A stretch of 7,861 nt of DNA, taken from assembly GCA_002348535.1 (NCBI GenBank), contig DEBL01000318.1:1-7861 (forward strand). The letters run 5' to 3'. The notes beneath the pieces were generated by a model. That model was not told where the DNA came from. It was given only the letters and a program-made list of their open reading frames with translations, and did not search any database. The stretch comes from Deltaproteobacteria bacterium UBA2957. Lineage in GTDB: Bacteria > Myxococcota_A > UBA796. A program made the translations under genes and the position numbers. Below, piece by piece: positions 5,734 to 7,861 of the stretch; within the stretch, counting starts at the first letter, position 1; every line of letters starts with the position of its first letter.

Positions 5734-7247
5734 TCGCGTCGGATTTTGGCACGTACTCGGTCGATAACAAGGTTGTCCTCTGCAGTACGACCGAAGGTCC
5801 AAAACGCGCCGAGGCCCACGAGGTTTGCCAACACTACCCCGCTGACGCGGACCAAGATGGTCTGTCCATTTAGGCCCCAGTGAAGCAACCCGAGGCTGCC
5901 CGCAATCACAGCGACGCTCATGGCTCCGTGCCACGAAAAAGGCCAACACTTGTGCAGAATACGCACTTGGGTCAGACGCAAGACGGACCACACACTCAAG
6001 GCAGTGGCGCTTGCGAACGCTGCCCCCATGATCCCGTGGTCGGGGATCAACAACAGGTTGAGCGCGATGTTCAATCCGACTGAAATCAGGCCGTTGAGCA
6101 GATTCAGCAGCGAATGCCCCGCGTTGGTCAAGATCGCTCCGGTCGGAGCGCAAGCGACATAGAAAGCCTGCCCCACCATCAGCACACCGAGGGCCTTGGC
6201 GCCCGGTTGGTACGCGTCATCGAAAAGGGCCAAGACAACGTCCGGCACCAAGAGCACGGTGGCGTACAACGGTACAGCGATGACGATCAACCATCGCGTG
6301 ACCACGCCCAAGAGTTGGTTTAGACGGTCTGCTTGCTTGGTGTACACCAGCTCAGCGATCACGGGTCCGAACATGGTGGTGGAGGCCATGACTGGCAGCG
6401 CACCGAGCATCGCGATGGCAACACTGACGCGGTAAACTCCAACATCGGTAAGAGACGCGAGCGCAGTCAACATCAAGATGTCCACCCAAAGATTTGCTCG
6501 GTACAGAATCCGCGCAAAACTTTGAGGCAGCGCATACGCGAAGAGTCCGGAGAGGTTGACCTCTGCGGGAACAGTACGATTTGCCAGCAATGAGCCATCT
6601 TGACGCAGAACGCGCCTGAGCGCGATGAGTGCGCCCACCCCGTGGGCAACGACGAACGCAATCAATACACCGTGCGTTCCGGTGTTCAAGAGGACCGCGA
6701 TAGCAGCGCCTCCGAGTGTCGCCGCCGGTACGGCCAACTGGCTGCTCAACGCCTGACCCACCATGTCCTTGGCGGAGATGAGCACAGCAACGGCCGAGGA
6801 TAATATTGCGGCGAGGGCGATGGCCGTGGACACGATCATCAGTGCAGCCGCCTCTTCGGGGCGATCGGAGAGTACCCAGCCGAGTCGAACCACTCCATAG
6901 GTGGCGAGTGAGAAAACGGGCGCTGAAATTGCAACGGTACCAAGACCATACAGCAACGTTCCGCGGAGTCGTGATTTCTCGCTGCTGGCTCGGTATCGCG
7001 CGCCGAACATCGTCAAACCGGCGTCCATTCCAAGGGGTGCCAGCGCGCCAATTATGCCGACCACAGTTGTTGCGAACGCGTACAAACCAAAGCCCACAAC
7101 GCCGAGCGCCCCTGATAGAAACCAAGTCGTGAGCATGCGGAGGGCGCGCTCACCGATTCCCCCAGCCATCACGATGGCGGACCCACGGGCGATCTGTGCC
7201 GCATCATGGCCGAGGCTAGTGGTCTTTGTCGATGGATCCGATCCCAT
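5730..7247 (-). CDS. MOP-superfamily polysaccharide flippase (Wzx-like)
   Basis: This 505-residue polytopic membrane protein has about 12-14 hydrophobic segments and short charged loops. The N-terminal amphipathic start (IARGSAIVMAGGIGERALRM, 19-38) and LSGALGVVGFGLYAFATT (44-61) are typical of O-antigen and teichoic-acid exporters. The segment around 391-413, with N393, N397, LLIP (399-402) and G-x-x-G-A-A, is the conserved late motif of polysaccharide-biosynthesis flippases. By family it moves polyprenyl-linked oligosaccharide units across the inner membrane; the substrate is unknown. ATG 7247 is preferred because the conserved part starts about 20 residues later. A GTG at 7328 in the same frame would add 27 unlikely residues and overlap the sulfotransferase gene. 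No clear ribosome-binding site precedes 7247, so the start is less sure than the call. It converges on the hydrolase gene and diverges from the sulfotransferase gene, suggesting a glycan export and modification locus. Confidence 0.88.
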   Translation of the reverse strand: MGSDPSTKTTSLGHDAAQIARGSAIVMAGGIGERALRMLTTWFLSGALGVVGFGLYAFATTVVGIIGALAPLGMDAGLTMFGARYRASSEKSRLRGTLLYGLGTVAISAPVFSLATYGVVRLGWVLSDRPEEAAALMIVSTAIALAAILSSAVAVLISAKDMVGQALSSQLAVPAATLGGAAIAVLLNTGTHGVLIAFVVAHGVGALIALRRVLRQDGSLLANRTVPAEVNLSGLFAYALPQSFARILYRANLWVDILMLTALASLTDVGVYRVSVAIAMLGALPVMASTTMFGPVIAELVYTKQADRLNQLLGVVTRWLIVIAVPLYATVLLVPDVVLALFDDAYQPGAKALGVLMVGQAFYVACAPTGAILTNAGHSLLNLLNGLISVGLNIALNLLLIPDHGIMGAAFASATALSVWSVLRLTQVRILHKCWPFSWHGAMSVAVIAGSLGLLHWGLNGQTILVRVSGVVLANLVGLGAFWTFGRTAEDNLVIDRVRAKIRRD

Positions 7248-7294
7248 GAAGGAAGTGTGACACGGCAGGCGGGTTACGCAAAATGTGCACTCCA

Positions 7295-7307
7295 ACAACC
7301 CGGTTGT
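7295..7307. repeat. 13-bp near-perfect palindrome between divergent starts
   Basis: ACAACC and GGTTGT flank a single C. The palindrome sits 48 bases upstream of the flippase ATG and 9 bases before the preferred sulfotransferase ATG. That position could suit an operator shared by the divergent pair, but if the sulfotransferase starts at 7283 it lies within the coding region. The arms are short, so chance is a real possibility. Confidence 0.3.
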
Positions 7308-7315
7308 CTTTCGCG

Positions 7316-7861
7316 ATGCAACACCCACATTTTTTTATAGTCGGCGCCCCGAAATGTGGGACTACTGCGATGTATGAGTGGCTGAGTGCGCACCCAGAAG
7401 TCTTCGTGCCGGTCAAAGAAATTCACTATTTTGGAGCCGACCTTAGTCACCGCCGACCGCCAGTATCGGCGGAGCGATACGCGGGATTATTCCGCGATGC
7501 GGGCAACCGAATCACCGGTGATGTGGCGGTCTGGTATCTGATGAGCGAGACCGCTGCCGATGAGATCCGAGCATACAATCCCGACGCGCGCATCATCATT
7601 ATGCTGAGGAAACCCCACGAGATGCTCCACTCACTCCACAGTCAACTGGTCTACAGCGGTGATGAGGACATTGAGGACTTCGGGCAGGCTCTCGATGCAG
7701 AGGCCGACCGGTCGGTCGGTCAGCGCATTCCAACGAGCACGCATGCCGGTCTTGAAGCTCCGCCCCAAGAGTGTCTGCAGTACACTCGCGTTGCGTCCTA
7801 TGCGGACCAAGTTGAGCGATACACCCAGCGGTTTAAGCACGTCCATGTGGTTCTGCATGAC
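7316..7861 (+). CDS. PAPS-dependent sulfotransferase, 3' end missing
   Basis: An open frame of 182 codons runs from ATG 7316 to the right edge without a stop. It opens with MQHPHFFIVGAPKCGTTAMY: strand, then the GAPKCGTT loop (10-17), the 5'-phosphosulfate-binding motif of sulfotransferases, with Lys13 as the catalytic candidate. Next comes the usual helix (YEWLSAHPEV), then KEIHYF (33-38), as in carbohydrate sulfotransferases of the heparan-sulfate NST type. IIIMLRKPHEMLHSLHS (93-109) is the 3'-phosphate motif: Arg98 and Ser106 are eight residues apart, as in known family members. It would transfer sulfate from PAPS to a hydroxyl or amine, here plausibly a surface glycan. The C-terminal third or so is missing. 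ATG 7283 is in frame with AGGCGGG upstream, whereas 7316 has no visible ribosome-binding site; 7316 is preferred because family members start close to the FFIVG strand. Confidence 0.88.
   Translation, partial: MQHPHFFIVGAPKCGTTAMYEWLSAHPEVFVPVKEIHYFGADLSHRRPPVSAERYAGLFRDAGNRITGDVAVWYLMSETAADEIRAYNPDARIIIMLRKPHEMLHSLHSQLVYSGDEDIEDFGQALDAEADRSVGQRIPTSTHAGLEAPPQECLQYTRVASYADQVERYTQRFKHVHVVLHD

Noticed and set aside
5512..6153. 213-codon minus-strand frame over the hydrolase and flippase 3' ends
   Set aside because: It overlaps the flippase in another frame on the same strand and has no hydrophobic or domain pattern.
6352..7125. 257-codon minus-strand frame within the flippase gene
   Set aside because: It is Arg/Cys/Gly-rich shadow translation of the flippase, which itself has the clear membrane and family pattern.

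Overview
The window reads as a piece of a Gram-negative cell-surface glycan and lipoprotein locus. It holds six genes, two of them cut by the window edges. MopE-type Asp/Cys repeats joined to FG-GAP repeats on a lipoprotein are typical of Myxococcota and other former Deltaproteobacteria, and the moderately high GC by eye fits. The lineage is an inference; there is no rRNA or other marker gene here.

Layout. Positions 1-2207 are a minus-strand pair. First comes a polytopic GT-C glycosyltransferase resembling DIE2/ALG10 (975-2207, GTG start). Three bases after its stop a predicted lipoprotein of no recognised family begins (971 down to 1, continuing past the left edge). Positions 2208-2501 are a divergent intergenic region with a good sigma70-like promoter for the rightward gene and an unexplained 7-bp-arm dyad. 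Positions 2502-4850 encode a 782-residue acidic lipoprotein: a MopE-like Cys/Asp repeat half followed by seven FG-GAP blades. Thirteen bases later (4864-5733) is an alkaline-phosphatase-superfamily hydrolase with a Thr in the nucleophile position, resembling the STM4013/SEN3800 family. Its stop codon interlocks tail-to-tail with that of a minus-strand MOP/Wzx-like flippase (5730-7247). Diverging from the flippase is the 5' part of a PAPS-dependent sulfotransferase (7316-7861, cut by the right edge).

How the parts may fit together. A membrane glycosyltransferase, a lipid-linked glycan flippase, a sulfotransferase and a sulfatase-fold hydrolase are what one expects around assembly and modification of an exported, possibly sulfated, glycan. 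The seven-bladed lipoprotein could be the outer-surface component that binds calcium, glycan or another cell. This shared role is inferred from adjacency; the genes lie on both strands in at least four transcription units. I found no RNA genes, CRISPR array, insertion sequence, attachment site or clear intrinsic terminator.
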